Shown: positions 10,358-19,989 of the stretch, in pieces
How positions within the stretch are numbered: position 1 is the stretch's first letter
How the letters are laid out: each line of letters starts with the position of its first letter
Origin: Urechis unicinctus
Taxonomy: Eukaryota; Annelida; Polychaeta; Xenopneusta; Urechidae
Length of the DNA: 64,000 nt
Direction: 5' to 3'
Assembly (NCBI GenBank): GCA_034190875.2
Contig: CM067348.1
Location: 24,436,058 to 24,500,057 of the forward strand
Translations under genes and position numbers: made by a program
The notes under the pieces: generated by a model
What the model saw: only the letters and a program-made list of their open reading frames with translations
Told to the model about the DNA's origin: nothing
The model's database searches: none

Positions 10358-11212
10358 ATTTAATGAAAAACTCTATTTTGACAAATGCTTGCCAATGGGA
10401 TGCCGCACGTCTTGCATCATTTTTGAAGCCTTCAGCTCTGCCTTACAATGGGCAGCCCTCCCTGCACAAAATGGCATTGAGCTCGATTCGTTGGCAATGC
10501 TGGCAAATCTACCTATGGACAAGGTGCAAAAGTGTGTCGCCCTCCTTACTCAATTCAGAACAAGGAAAAAGGTCACTCTAAAGGAATTACAATCCTTGGT
10601 AGGGGTTCTGAACTTTGCTTGCCGAGTGAATCGACCAGGCCGTGCCTTCCTTCGCAAGATAATCGACTTGACAGTAAAGGCAAGCAAACCTCATCACAAA
10701 ATAAGGCTCAATTCCCAGTCAAGAGCAGACATGCAAGCGAGTTCCTTTCTGTCTATAATGGGGTCTCCTTGTTCCTTGAAGAATCCTGGACTCGTTCGGT
10801 AGGACTCAAACTTTTCTCTGATGCATCTGGTTTGCTGGGTTTTGCCGCTGTATGCGTAATTTGCTGAAAAATGGCCATCCTCCTGGGACAAATACCACAT
10901 TACCCTTAAGGAACTGTTCCCAATTGTACTAAGTATCGAAATTTGGGGAGATTGTCTCTCACGTAAAAAGATTCTGTTTAAAACCGACAATACAGCAGTC
11001 GTTGCTATAATAAACAAGCAAACTTCAAAAGACCCAGTCATAATAAGTTTGGTGCGTCGTCTGGTGGTTGTTGCCCTCAAATTCAATATAATGTTCAGAG
11101 CTCAACATGTTCCTGGTTTTCAAAACGTTGTGCCTGACAAATTGTCTCGTTTCAATTTCAGGAAGCCAAAAGAATTGCTCCTTGGTTGGATCCACATCCC
11201 ACTCTAGTTCCC
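10358..11212 (+). pseudogene. DIRS/Ngaro-like reverse transcriptase and RNase H, broken
   Basis: The remnant begins in the RT palm with KCLPMGCRTSCIIFEAFSSAL. It then joins directly to the thumb and connection region LPMDKVQKCVALLTQ..KKVTLKELQSLVGVLNFACRV.RPGRAFLRK, which is diagnostic for DIRS-group RTs. The catalytic YLDD block that should lie between them has been deleted. RNase H follows after a frameshift near 10790: LFSDASGLLGF (first Asp), TLKELFPI (Glu), FKTDNTAVVAIINKQTS (second Asp), then QHVPGFQNVVPDKLSRF. Stops are at about 10803, in the TAA after GCG near 10860, and at about 11206. It is catalytically dead. Confidence 0.75.
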
Positions 11213-12168
11213 AGTCACCTGATCTCCCTTCACTGAGGCAACAAGCCGCTAAGTTCCTTTCGGCATCCTTGGCTCCTTCCTCATGGCTAGATTACCGCCG
11301 TGCAGTAGTAAAATATGCGAGTTTCGTAGATTCTGCCCACTCATATCGGTCTTTCTTTCCAGTGTCAATCGATTTTCTGATTACTTTTATCACATACTTA
11401 CATTCTCAAGGATTTGCTTCCTCTTCTATACTGACGTAATCAACTGCTGTTTGCTTCTTCAACAAGATGCTGTGATTCAGAGATCATTCATCTTCATTCA
11501 TTGTCAAAAAAGTATTGAGCGGTGTACAACGGGCAGGTATCGCAAAACCACAACGTAGCCCGATACACATATCTCTCCTTATACCCTAGTAGACTCCATA
11601 GCAAAGTCTGGGCTTTCTAACTTTAATATCTTGCTTTTCCAAAGTATGTTCCTTCTGGCTTTTCATGCTTTTCACAGAATTGGGGAAATCACCATTCGAA
11701 ATAAGCAGATCACTTCGCAATGTGTGCAACTTTCCCCCAGGAAATACACTCACAGGCGTGGAAATAACACTGCGTTATTTCAAAGGAAATACCTCACCAC
11801 AGCCCTTTGTGATTCGCATCAACTCCTCTACGGTGTCTCCTCGTTATTGTGTGGTGTCCAAACTACGTCAATACACATCCCTATGCGGAACAACTCAGGG
11901 ACCGCTTTTTTGTAACCCTTTTGGCATTCCAGTTTCGTGTATTGCGTTTAGCAATGAGCTTAAAACTAATCTTCGTCAGGCAAACATCAGTGACACGGAT
12001 ATCAAACCCAATTCCTTCCGCTCGGGAGCCGCTACCTCGGCTTTTGCACAAGGAGTCTCTGACCAGGACATTCAAAAACTAGGTCGGTGGAAGTCAGATG
12101 CATACAAGCGATATATCCGCATTCCACATTTTGAGGCGGTCACTCCCGATCCTCCATCCTCAATCTAA
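11203..12168 (+). pseudogene. DIRS/Ngaro-like tyrosine recombinase, frameshifted
   Basis: This enzyme would integrate the circular cDNA. The N-terminal SAM-like domain reads LRQQAAKFLSASLAPSSWLDY to about 11420. Stops and shifts follow near 11440-11640. The catalytic domain then has FHAFHRIGEIT (box I Arg, about 11665) and, near the end, SFRSGAATSAFAQGVSDQD followed by LGRWKSDAYKRYIR, with the box II Arg and the tyrosine nucleophile. The usual His of the HSFR box is Asn here (PNSFR). The last 167 codons are open. Terminal repeats follow directly downstream, as expected for this group. Confidence 0.75.
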
Positions 12169-12243
12169 AACATTTTTAGGCGGTATGTTCATTTCATCTT
12201 ATTGTTTTTTCTTTGTAATCAGAAGTATTATTAGCAACACGGT

Positions 12244-12764
12244 CCAGGCATCAGTTATAGCCTGGTGACTAGCTGATCACCGGATTGTAGAGCTATCAAG
12301 TTTGCCAATGAAACACCATAAAATAGCCACAGTTGTAGCCTGGTGGCTAGCTGGGGCTTAATACTCTTACATTTGTTTTAAAAGGCCAAACAAAATAAAT
12401 CAATATTAGCTATATAGTCCAGGCATCAGTTGTAGCCTGGTGGCTAGGAGGAATACATCACTGAGCCTATTTAGTCTGACAGCAGTTAGCCACCAGACTA
12501 CAACTGCGGAAACAGACCAACTAAAAAATTTTGGGGTTTCAACCATAACAGGGAAGTATTAAGGAAATGATTCCTCAGCTAGCCACCAGGCTACAACTGA
12601 GACGTGGTTCATGCTTTTAATACTGAATTTTGTTTTGGTCCTTAACAATCCGATTGTAGAGCTATCAAGTTTGCCAATCAAACGCTGTAAAATAGCCACA
12701 GTTGTAGCCTGGTGGCTAGCTGGGGCTTAATTCTCTTACAATTGTTTTTAATGGCCAAACAAAA
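12244..12764 (+). repeat. Split terminal repeats (B1-A2-B2) of the tyrosine-recombinase retroelement
   Basis: 12281-12394 (B1) recurs at 12651-12764 (B2), nearly identical over about 114 bp from CGGATTGTAGAGCTATCAAG / CGATTGTAGAGCTATC to GGCCAAACAAAA. The middle piece, 12395-12650, would be A2. A B-A-B arrangement directly after the recombinase gene is the split-direct-repeat layout of Ngaro/PAT-type elements. The matching A1 upstream of the hydrolase frame (about 5.9-6.2 kb) is not recognisable by eye. Confidence 0.65.
12253..12719. repeat. Six copies of a dyad motif around TAGCCTGGTGGCTA
   Basis: A 21-bp motif with the core TAGCC-TGGT-GGCTA occurs at about 12252-12272, 12330-12350, 12427-12447 and 12699-12719 on the + strand. 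It occurs inverted at 12486-12506 and 12579-12599. Each core has 5-bp inverted arms around a 4-bp centre. The CAGTTG flank makes the orientation clear. The adjoining gene encodes a tyrosine recombinase, and such enzymes use short inverted arms around a spacer. Confidence 0.8.
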
Positions 12765-12769
12765 CTTAC

Positions 12770-14255
12770 TTGGACCTACTCGACCACCAGACCCACAGGC
12801 GGAAGCAACACAAGGACCAAAGACTTCTGAGATGGGGCCCCACTCGCGACCAACAAAGTTATACTCAATCATGCTGCATGTAAAAAAAAGAGTTTCACGA
12901 CCATCATGATCGTGTTTTCGTACTTAATGGCATCATCAACGACACAGAAGAAACACCAACCCAGCCGAGGTGACTCAGTACCCTTCTGTTCTCACACAAG
13001 CTCCTGCGGTTGAACGCCCGATTCGGCATGATATCACCGAGCAAAGATATGTGGTCACCACATGGAAGCCAGTTCTGATAAACATCCGCCTGATTCATGA
13101 CTGTAGTAAACCACGTGGTGCGGCAGTAAATTGTTACGCAAATAACACATTTGTTACTCAATACCAGACAGTCTCTCAAGCAATGGGTTATATTCGACCC
13201 ACTTGTTTTGGTCAAAGAGGACGTTAAGTCTGCCTATAGAAGCGTGCCTCTTCACCCATCTCAGCACTAATTTTAATGATACAGCTCTTCCGTTTGGTGC
13301 CAGGAATCTCTCTAGTATATATTTCACAGATTCTCTCAAGCTGTTCGCCGCATGATGCATCGGCCTGGGCATTTAGATGACCTTCTCATCGCAGCGGATT
13401 CGCATGATGCTTGCAAGCTTGCTCGGACCACTCTATTTCGTGCACTAGGATTTGCTAGCAGCTGGCTCCAACATACCGTCTAACATTTCAGGGCATATAA
13501 ATTCATACAATTAACATGACGCTCAGCTTTCCACCGGACAAGGTTTCCAAACGGCTATGCATGCTTCGCTAAATTCTCAAAGAGGTCTCGTGCTTCCCGT
13601 CGGCAGCCTCAGCAACTTGCCGGGAAACTCATGGCGTCCTTCTCCTCTTCAAAAGCCCAATCATGAAGTTAGTCAGTCACCAGAATTTCACAAGGATAAC
13701 GATTCGTGGCGACAATGCTTGCACCGCTTCAACAGCAATAATATACGCACCTTCAGTTAATGTTTACACCGACTCATCATCTGAAGGGGCCGACCTCGTC
13801 ACCTCTATTGAATTCAAAGACTCTCATATCAAAATTAAAGTAACTATGTTAGCCATATTAGTTGTTTATCGCGGGGTGCCTTCTTTCCTAACCGGAATAT
13901 TATAGCGCACACACATAACTCAACTGCGCGTGCCTACATCAACAATGGCGCGTGTTGCAAGGTAAGTATAGGGTTTAACGGCACACCAACACTCATGTGT
14001 TATATGGTGCTAAGAAAAGTTAATAGATAAGATGTAACCCAATTTTGATGTACCATTTACGTAATTTGTTCTGGCTCTCTGTTTTACACAATTTGGAGTT
14101 ACAATGTGTTCATATTGCTGAGAAGGCAAACATTCTGGCAGATTGTGTGTCACGATTAAGAGACCGTGACCATCTACTAAATTGGCACCCCGACCGCAGA
14201 GAGCACAAAGCAGTCTTTAAGGCCCGGTCACCCCGCCCGAACTTTGTTGGAGCGT
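12770..14255 (+). pseudogene. Second DIRS-like pol remnant (RT and RNase H)
   Basis: From about 12970 a degraded RT reads RLIHDCSKPRGAAVN (about 13090-13130) and, several frameshifts later, GHLDDLLIAADSHDACKLA (about 13365-13420), where HLDD stands for the catalytic YxDD. RNase H-like VYTDSSSEGADLV (about 13765-13800) follows, then NSTARAYINNGACC. The gene is split by SINE-like copy E (13961-14036) and resumes with VHIAEKANILADCVSRLRD (about 14110-14165), the C-terminal RNase H block. It is more decayed than the first DIRS element and belongs to a different lineage or copy. Confidence 0.6.
13961..14036 (-). repeat. SINE-like dispersed repeat, copy E, tail fragment
   Basis: This fragment has only the low-coordinate end of the family: GGTAAGTATAGGGTTTAACG through GGTTAATAGATAAGAT-like sequence. 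It lies inside the RNase H region of the second DIRS remnant. The 5' truncation fits retroposition. Confidence 0.8.
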
Positions 14256-14274
14256 TCCTTGAACGGTAGGGAGA

Positions 14275-14577
14275 GGGGACCGAATTTCGACAACGCTCGT
14301 CACCGCGCACAAAATGGGAAAAAAATCGAAAACACGGGCGTTGCCTTAGCGGTGCACCGCTGAAGCCGGCGTTGCTATAGCGTTGGCTTAACGGTAGCGA
14401 GCGTTGATTTAGCGGTGACGCGAGCGTTGATAGAGCGGCGTTCTGCGCATGCGGGCGTTGGCTCGGCGGGGGTAAAGTTGGTTTAGCGGCATACCGCTTT
14501 TGACTACGGAGCTGAACGGATCGCTTTGATAGAAGTTCTGATAGATTTTTGATAGAAGACGATAGTTGAAGTTCATC
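14275..14577 (+). promoter_or_regulatory. GC-rich, CpG-rich leader upstream of the MADF gene
   Basis: This stretch is rich in GCG and CG and contains many repeats of GCGTTG and TAGCGGT, unlike the AT-rich flanks. It ends directly before the ATG at 14578, so it may be the promoter and 5' leader of that gene. No TATA box stands out. Confidence 0.4.
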
Positions 14578-15575
14578 ATGCCACGTGGACAAAAGAAGAG
14601 GAAGGCTGGAGAAGGAAAGGCAGCAGCCTCCAAGAAGATCATTACTGAGCAGGCAGCTGAACCAATGGAGTCAGGTAAATATATGTGGCCCACTGGTTGT
14701 GTCAAGAAATATTTAACAACTGTGAAAAAATACTGTTATGTATTTTACTTCAACATTTTTAATTTATTATTCCATTGTTATATTTTGCAGAGACCAGTCA
14801 GGCCACACCCGAAGCCACTGCTAGCACAGCCACTGCTAACACAGCCACAGCCACTGCTACCACAGCCCACCAATGAAAATGTATGAAATTTAATAATAAT
14901 AATAATAATAATAACCATAATCTTTCTTTCACGTTGACATTGCTCATTTATTATTCATTTGTTATATTTTGCAGACTCTCATGACGAGCCCGAGGAGGCC
15001 CTGACACAGGACCAGCCTGACGACGAGGAGCTACCCCCTGGTGATGACCAACCTGAGGAGGGCCGTGCTGCTGCTGGTGCTGAAGGTAATTATAATGTGA
15101 TGAATGCAATGAAAAATCAATACAAATTGATCTAAACAATATATGTTTCATTAATACATTTATTATTTTTATTCAATTGTTATATTTTTCAGACTCTGAC
15201 TCTCAGCACCCACACTTGGAGAGGGACGATGAAAAGCGTCAGCCTCAGAAGAAGTCTTGCGGCAAGGCCCTCCTGCTCGACAATGACATTCAGGAGCAAC
15301 TCATCGAGTGGGTCCGGGAGCACGAACTTCTGTGGAGGAAGGGGGCCACCGACTACAAGGATACAAAGAAGAAGACGGAGCTTTGGACCAGGAAGGTAAG
15401 AGAGCTGGACATTGAGGAGGGAGCTGAAGCTCTCAGGACATGGTGGAAGTCGTCCGGGACCTCTACGCTAAGCTTCTCTCCAAGAAGTCTGGCCAGGCTG
15501 CAGCGAACTTGACGGACAGAGAACTGTTCATCCAGAGGAACTGCGCCTTCATGCACAAGGAGGTGATAGGCATGT
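14578..15575 (+). pseudogene. MADF/Myb-SANT-like protein gene with small exons, damaged
   Basis: The predicted exons are 14578-14674, from about 14791, 14975-15085 and 15193 onward. All exon starts are phase 1 after TTTGCAG or TTTTCAG acceptors. The N-terminus is basic (PRGQKKRKAGEGK). The middle exons are acidic and Ala/Thr/Glu-rich. The last exon carries a MADF-type DNA-binding domain: QLIEWVREHELLW near 15297-15335, Y.DTKKKTELW, then, after a 1-nt slip near 15445, VRDLYAKLLSKKSGQAAANL and LFIQRNCAFMHKEV. MADF proteins of this shape accompany PIF/Harbinger transposases and also occur as host factors. Exon 2 runs into TGA at about 14874 with no usable donor before it, so the copy looks defective. 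Confidence 0.6.
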
Positions 15576-15576
15576 G

Positions 15577-15879
15577 ATTGACCATGTCACAAAGGAACTG
15601 CAGACAACAAATCCAAGAAAACGACTGGTGCTGTGCACATCATGTGTTGGCATGGGGTGCCCACAGCATTGAAAGAGTGCTTCACTTCCGACCGCCTAGA
15701 AGTTTAACTGATTATTGCCAGGAGATTGGTAGAGCTGGAAGGGCCGGACAGCAATCATCCGCAACACTATATTACAATCCGAGAGATGTCGGCAATAATC
15801 TACCTGGCCTGAAGAGAGATATTGTGGAATATTGTAGGAGCTCTGTCTGTCTGCGTGGATCCCTCCTATCTGTGTGATG
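15577..15879 (+). pseudogene. RecQ-type helicase fragment (motifs V-VI), frameshifted
   Basis: RLVLCTSCVGMG near 15620-15655 corresponds to helicase motif V. After a frameshift comes HSIERVLHFRPPRSLTDYC, then QEIGRAGRAGQQSSATLYY (motif VI with the arginine finger, about 15718-15775), then YNPRDVGNNLPGLK and the start of the zinc-binding region, EYCRSSVCLRGSLLSV. It stops at 15877-15879, well before a complete RecQ C-terminal domain. The N-terminal helicase lobe is absent. It abuts the MADF gene, with only a few bases between them. Confidence 0.65.
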
Positions 15880-16281
15880 ACCTCAAACAAGAAGATAAAA
15901 AAAATGACTAAAAGTGAAGGACAAATAGGGCGTGACGCGTTGCCAGTGTTCAAGACATGGTCAAGGAGCAGACCAATTGGAGACCACCATGGTGTTAGAG
16001 ACCGATGGCAGGCATTTTGCGCTGACAAACATATCAAATCACTGATTGGAAATTACCGCGATAACCGCTTCAATGGTCTTATTGAAACAGCAGCAGAAAT
16101 CTGTGTCCATTACACAGATTTTTTGACAGTTCTGAAAACTATGACAAAAAATAAGAACCTCAAATCAGTGCAAGCAAACCTTCAATCAAAAACTGTCATG
16201 ACAATGTTGAACTGTATGGCTCGCTTGTATCTCAAAGTGACTGGACCTTTTTGGATGCTCATCACATCAAACAGTGTAAGG
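15874..16281 (+). pseudogene. Unidentified protein, 3' end cut by SINE-like copy F
   Basis: An open frame of about 130 codons starts at ATG 15874 or 15877, overlapping the end of the RecQ fragment. The segment HHGVRDRWQAFCADKHIKSL through IGNYRDNRFNGLIETAAEIC and LYLKVTGPFWMLITSNSVR reads like a real globular protein. It resembles helical domains of repeat-associated proteins of animals, but I cannot name the family. The frame loses meaning exactly where the GGTAAG tail of copy F begins, so the gene was interrupted there. Its C-terminus is not found beyond the repeat. Confidence 0.45.
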
Positions 16282-16639
16282 TAAGGTAAGGCAAGTTTAG
16301 GGTTTAACGGCACACCAACACTCATGCTGATTATGCAGCCGCCTTCTAGGATAAATTAAAATGGATATGGAAAAGATAAAAATGGAAAAGATTATCCTAC
16401 GACAATTTGCCATCAACTTATTGACTGAACCAGGCCATTCCAGCCTCATGTCCAGGTGAAATCCGGGCCAGAGTAGTGTGTTGCAGATACAGCCCTCAAA
16501 AGGACCTCTCCACTCAACCACCTGGATCCCATTGTACACCAACACGAGTCACAACCCACGGCCAACAGGTTGGCCCCTATTAGTTGCCTCTTACGACAGG
16601 AGGATACAGTGGGCCTATTCTACCCCTGGACCCACAGGG
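16276..16639 (-). repeat. SINE-like dispersed repeat, copy F
   Basis: This copy runs from GTAAGGTAAGGCAAG through TTTAGGGTTTAACGGCACACC to CCCACAGGG. A short internal deletion follows ACACTCATG. No clear target duplication was seen. Confidence 0.85.
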
Positions 16640-17163
16640 TTGTGGTTGTGTGTATAAATTAAAGGCTGTCTTGTTAAACAGTTGGGCTATTTTTATATTT
16701 TTTTTCATGAAATTTAGTCTATTACATGTTTGATGTATATTTACAGTGTTTAGTATATTTACAGTGTTTTCTTATGCATACAAGCAGCCAATTTGTTTGA
16801 AGCTCAATAATCATGGCTGACCAGTATTTGGTAGGACTTAACAACCAGCCAATATGGAATGAAAGATGGATAAAAAAAGACTGAAACTATTCAAACTCAC
16901 AGGAGATAGCTATCCTAGTAAAATGCCATCAGAAAGTTGTTTACAAGACCATAGGCCAAGGCAACAGACTAATCGAGTGATATGACATTTGGTGATTTGT
17001 ACCAGTACTTGATCCACTCCAGGTAATGAAGGCAGCTAGTCATATATTCAATTAAAAGCAAATAGCTATGTAATATAACTTCAATAGATAAAGCTGGATA
17101 TTTATAAAAAAAACATCCTCGGGTAAATGTGCATTTGAACTATGAGTGTCCCTATCTGTGCAG
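16640..17163. other. AT-rich unassigned stretch
   Basis: Nothing supportable is seen apart from a doubled TATATTTACAGTGTTTAGTAT-type phrase near 16736-16765. Confidence 0.4.
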
Positions 17164-17353
17164 GTATTTTCACCAAGAAATCAATACGCCTACCACAGTT
17201 CTATTAAAAAGACTGTCCGACGGAAAATACCTTCCGGGACCTGTCAACGTTATGCGATTGACAAAGGGACATGTTAGGTTAAAAGTAAACATGTGGGATC
17301 CGCTACCCACAGCAGATTCTGATTCAGAACTCTCTGAAGATGATTTGCCATGA
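17164..17353 (+). CDS. Possible terminal exon of an unknown protein
   Basis: A pyrimidine-rich acceptor (CCCTATCTGTGCAG) precedes an open frame reading YFHQEINTPTTVLLKRLSDG and ending in an acidic tail, ADSDSELSEDDLP. The composition is protein-like and an AATAAA follows near 17440. I do not recognise the family. No upstream exon could be tied to it. Confidence 0.25.
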
Positions 17354-18245
17354 TAGATTCACACAACAACCGAAACTTAATTGCGATTTCAAGAGGGCAA
17401 AACATACTGGATTCATTTATCACACCTGAATAAGGCAGCAATAAAACAAGCTCATGAAATGGGAATTTTAATCTTCTTGTAATTCTTTCCGAATGCAATC
17501 TCACCACAACCCAGTTGGATTTGCAATCAATGCCTGAACCTTTTCAACACTATATTCAGTTAATGAAATATCTATACGATCAATTTAACTACCTGTCAAT
17601 GCGAAAGCAATTAAAAAGCCCAATCAATCTAGACAATTCCCATGACCCAATGACAGCAATTTAACCCAGGAATAATCAAAGGATCGCTGTCAAATATACC
17701 CTTTGTTCTAATAAAACATCTATCCTTATTTGAACCTTTCATAAACACAGTGTCAAATTCCTATGGTCCAAAGGCGCTTTGTCCCAATGCGTTAATAAAA
17801 GGATTTAATTGCACGCGTGTCCCATTCTTGTTCTAAACTCCAATCCTCCACAAACGCGCAATTACCTCGTTAACAATAACCCAGCAAATATCCTGAGGGA
17901 TACTCGCACTTCTATCGCAAACTTAATCGTCCCGCCACAATTGTTATTGTATTTCAATGTGTGGCCGTATTTGATCTTTAACTGATTTAATCAAATTGCG
18001 CGTCGAGAGTAAGCTTCAGAGGCTCGTTTTGAAATGTCACTATTCACGTACAAGGGCCTCTTGTCCCCTTAAATGTGACCACTCTCACTCTCACAGTCAG
18101 CAAGCATCGGCAGCCCACGCGAACACAACATCTTCATAACAAAATTGATAAAAACAGAATTATATAAAACGATCCTAGTTCAAGCTTTATCAGTCTGTCC
18201 GACAAGTATGTGGTCATCTTTTGCTTTTGCCCTGTTTAATCTTTG
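17354..18245. other. Unassigned intergenic sequence
   Basis: I see no gene, RNA or clear repeat in this stretch. Confidence 0.4.
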
Positions 18246-18762
18246 GAGGAGGAGAAGTACTCTACCGTGAGTACGGTTCTACGATTAACTAATGATGGAG
18301 GAGGAGAAGTACTCTACCGTGAGTACGGTTCTACGATTAACTAATGATGGAGGAGGAGAAGTACTCTACCGTGATGCCGTTTCTATGGTTAACTAATGAT
18401 GGAGGAGGAGAAGTACTCTACCGTGAGTACGGTTCTACGATTAAGTACGGTTCTACGATTAACTAATGATGGAGGAGGAGTAACCGTACTCTACCTAATG
18501 TGAGTACGGTTCTACGATTAACTAATGATACTCTACCGGAGGAGGATGAGAAGTACTCTACCGTGAGTACGGTTCTACGATTAACTAATGATGGAGGAGG
18601 AGAAGTACTCTACCGTGAGTACGGTTCTACGATTAACTAATGATGGAGGAGGAGAAGTACTCTACTGTGAATACGGTTCTACGATTAACTAATGATGGAG
18701 GAGGAGAAGTACTCTACCGTGAGTACGGTTCTACGATTAACTAATGATGGAGGAGGAGAAGT
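18246..18762. repeat. 52-bp tandem repeat, about ten units
   Basis: The unit contains GGAGGAGGAGAAGTACTCTA, then CCGTGAGTACGGTTCTACG and ATTAACTAATGAT. Most units are near-identical. The units around 18370-18550 are rearranged, with partial duplications of the GAGTACGGTTCTACGATTA block. Each unit has an internal inverted repeat: GTACTC and GAGTAC are separated by six bases. Confidence 0.9.
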
Positions 18763-19985
18763 TGTTGGAAGTCAATATAGTGACCTATGAAATGGTTATT
18801 AATCGGTATATGCTACAATAAAAGAAAAAAATGACTTGTCAGCTCAAATACCTCTGAAGCGACATAACTGTTAAACATTGTAATATTGAGTTTTTTAATT
18901 GGGAAATGCTACAGAGACCAAAACTGTCTGCCTAAGTACCACAAACAACATAGCTGTCTAAATTATAATGAGTAATTGTATATTCCACTTTTATGAGAAA
19001 AGACATCTCCATAAAAAAGCAGTAGTCATATTTATATAAAGAAATATATATGTGAATAACGTCAAGAAGGGCAATCTTCTCCTCCTCGAAGATCAACTCG
19101 ACTGTGTACAAACGTTTGTCATCCTGTAAGTCGCATAATTAATCCAGCTGCCCCCCACTTCCAACACATTCCGCCTGCAAGGGGGCCTATTTTTGGATAT
19201 TGTTATTTTGGACTGGGTTGGTCCGCTTACCTACGACAGCGACTGACACACACGGACCCTAGCTTTACCGACTGCCCTGAGAGTGCCCTACGGCCATAAA
19301 AATGTCTTTGAGATTTTCTAAGCAGACGTGCGCAGCCACTTATCACAACAGTTATCATCAGGGAGCTAGCTGGCAAGGGCTTGACAGAAATTAAAACAAG
19401 ACCCCAGACGAAATTTGCACCCTCGAGCAACCAAAATAATTCTACCCCTCCTTCTTATGCCCATTACACCAAATCTTCTCCACTCACCCTAAACCCCATT
19501 CCATTCCCCCCATAAACCATCGGTGAATAATTGATAACAATAGTATTGAGTCTCATTGTACATGTAGCCAGTATTTGCATGAATTTTGTACATGTAGTCA
19601 ATTTTATTTTGTTCTTATCTTTATGTATGTAAATTCTTTCTGAGCCTTCTCTTTCATGTATCGAATATTGTTTCTTTTACTTGTGTATGTTAACTGACAT
19701 CAACCTATTTATGTGTGTATGATTTCATTTCATCTGAGTATATTGTCAAAGAACGATCAGATACTTAAAGTTTGTTCTCTATTCACTTTTTGTTGTTGTA
19801 TTGATGTCAGTAAAATAGGTTTGATGAGAATTCTATCACACGCTGACTAAATTACCTTTCTGTAAAACGTTATGATGCATGGTAAAAAAAAAAGAAGTTA
19901 TAATAAATATTAAGTTTGTACACTACCACAATTGGCGTCATGTCCTTTGCCTACACGAGCATATATACAAAGAAGAAACATCAGC
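18763..19985. other. Unassigned intergenic sequence
   Basis: AT-rich, with no supported gene. The pyrimidine-rich stretch at about 19140-19510 has no coding frame of note. Confidence 0.4.
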
Positions 19986-19989
19986 GTAA

